NCBI RefSeq assembly: GCF_000975035.1
Contig: NZ_BBRA01000001.1
Coordinates: 186,001 to 250,000, forward strand
Length of the DNA: 64,000 nt
Origin: Demequina flava
Lineage (GTDB): Bacteria; Actinomycetota; Actinomycetes; Actinomycetales; Demequinaceae
Reading direction: 5' to 3'
Positions within the stretch are counted from its first letter, which is position 1, and every line of letters starts with the position of its first letter. The notes beneath the pieces were generated by a model. It searched no databases, was not told the origin of the DNA, and worked only from the letters and a program-made list of their open reading frames with translations. A program made the position numbers and the translations under genes. Below, piece after piece: positions 63,777 through 64,000 of the stretch.

Positions 63777-64000
63777 TTACTCCGCGTCGAAGCCTTCCGT
63801 GACGTCGGCAACAGCGGCCTCGAGCACCTCGACCAGTTGCGCCGGGTCCACGTTTGCGGCCACGCCGTGCGCTCCCCCGCCAATCGACACTGGCCCTTCG
63901 CGAGACACGATGAGGCGATCGGCAATGACTGGCCAGGGCGTGCCCGCGGGCGACGGCAATGAGCCAAACGGCGTGATGGTGCCGCGCTCGTACCCAGTCA
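63777..64000 (-). CDS. YbaK/EbsC-type aminoacyl-tRNA deacylase, cut by window edge
   Basis: Only the C-terminal ~74 residues are in the window: TGYERGTITPFGSLPSPAGT, WPVIADRLIVSREGPVSIGG, GAHGVAANVDPAQLVEVLEA. The TPFG and GGG(A/S) stretches are typical of YbaK/ProX-like deacylases, which clear mischarged tRNAs such as Cys- or Ala-tRNA-Pro. The start lies beyond 64000. Confidence 0.8.
   Translation of the reverse strand, partial: TGYERGTITPFGSLPSPAGTPWPVIADRLIVSREGPVSIGGGAHGVAANVDPAQLVEVLEAAVADVTEGFDAE

Overview
The window is GC-rich, mostly operonic bacterial DNA. It looks like a Gram-positive actinobacterium, probably order Micrococcales; I do not assign a genus. Supporting signs are the DUF2469, DUF4233 and DUF6318 families, an FtsY with an N-terminal membrane segment, the amtB-glnB-glnD block beside a GlnR-type site, a translational-type T-box before ileS, and an ECF sigma/RskA-like pair next to dipZ. 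I saw no rRNA, tRNA, CRISPR array, insertion sequence or prophage gene.

Layout. Positions 1-3053 (minus): a drug-efflux locus with a cut-off MFS gene, an ArsR-like regulator and a decayed DHA2-type MFS pseudogene. Positions 3105-7942 (minus, one plus-strand gene inserted): the ribosome/RNA block rpsP-khpA-rimM-trmD-rplS-lepB-rnhB-DUF2469. Positions 8124-12591 (minus): a lipoprotein, then an ApbE / FMN-binding protein / ferric-reductase-like flavin electron-transfer cassette translationally coupled to an amidohydrolase. Positions 12597-19267 (minus): ffh and ftsY (the SRP pair) flanking glnD-glnB-amtB. Positions 19332-25753: a small membrane protein, a surface protein with repeats, smc, ndk and apt. 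Positions 25890-30017 (minus): a secreted protein/DUF6318 lipoprotein pair and the folC-DUF4233 operon. Positions 30055-31484: a cyclase-family hydrolase and a phosphotransferase.

Positions 31.8-48.35 kb form the most interesting segment, an accessory catabolic island. It encodes allophanate hydrolase, a GntR/FCD regulator and an MFS transporter (plus); a creatininase-family hydrolase, a cytidine-deaminase-like protein, an amidohydrolase-2 protein and a biotin-dependent urea carboxylase (minus); and a peptide-type ABC importer with a fused permease-ATPase plus a second amidohydrolase (plus). Exact TTGGATCCAA palindromes, the core of the known VanR operator, precede three of the five transcription units, and degenerate copies precede the other two. 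I infer one regulon that imports a nitrogen-rich compound, deaminates and hydrolyses it, and recovers urea nitrogen (or guanidine nitrogen) through carboxylase plus allophanate hydrolase. The substrate is unknown.

Positions 48.4-64 kb: ileS with a T-box leader; an MFS protein; a sorbosone-dehydrogenase-like lipoprotein; a regulator; an SDR; a patatin/PlsC/methyltransferase lipid operon; and a sigma-K/RskA-like envelope-redox locus (dipZ, two small acidic Met-rich lipoproteins, ECF sigma factor, anti-sigma factor) with two matching candidate sigma-K promoters. A dienelactone-hydrolase-like gene and a partial YbaK gene end the window.

Two patterns not explained by genes also stand out. A 10-mer, GGCCGATGCT, occurs about 20 times on the two strands. 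An intergenic element of about 55 bp is present in two copies 38 kb apart.
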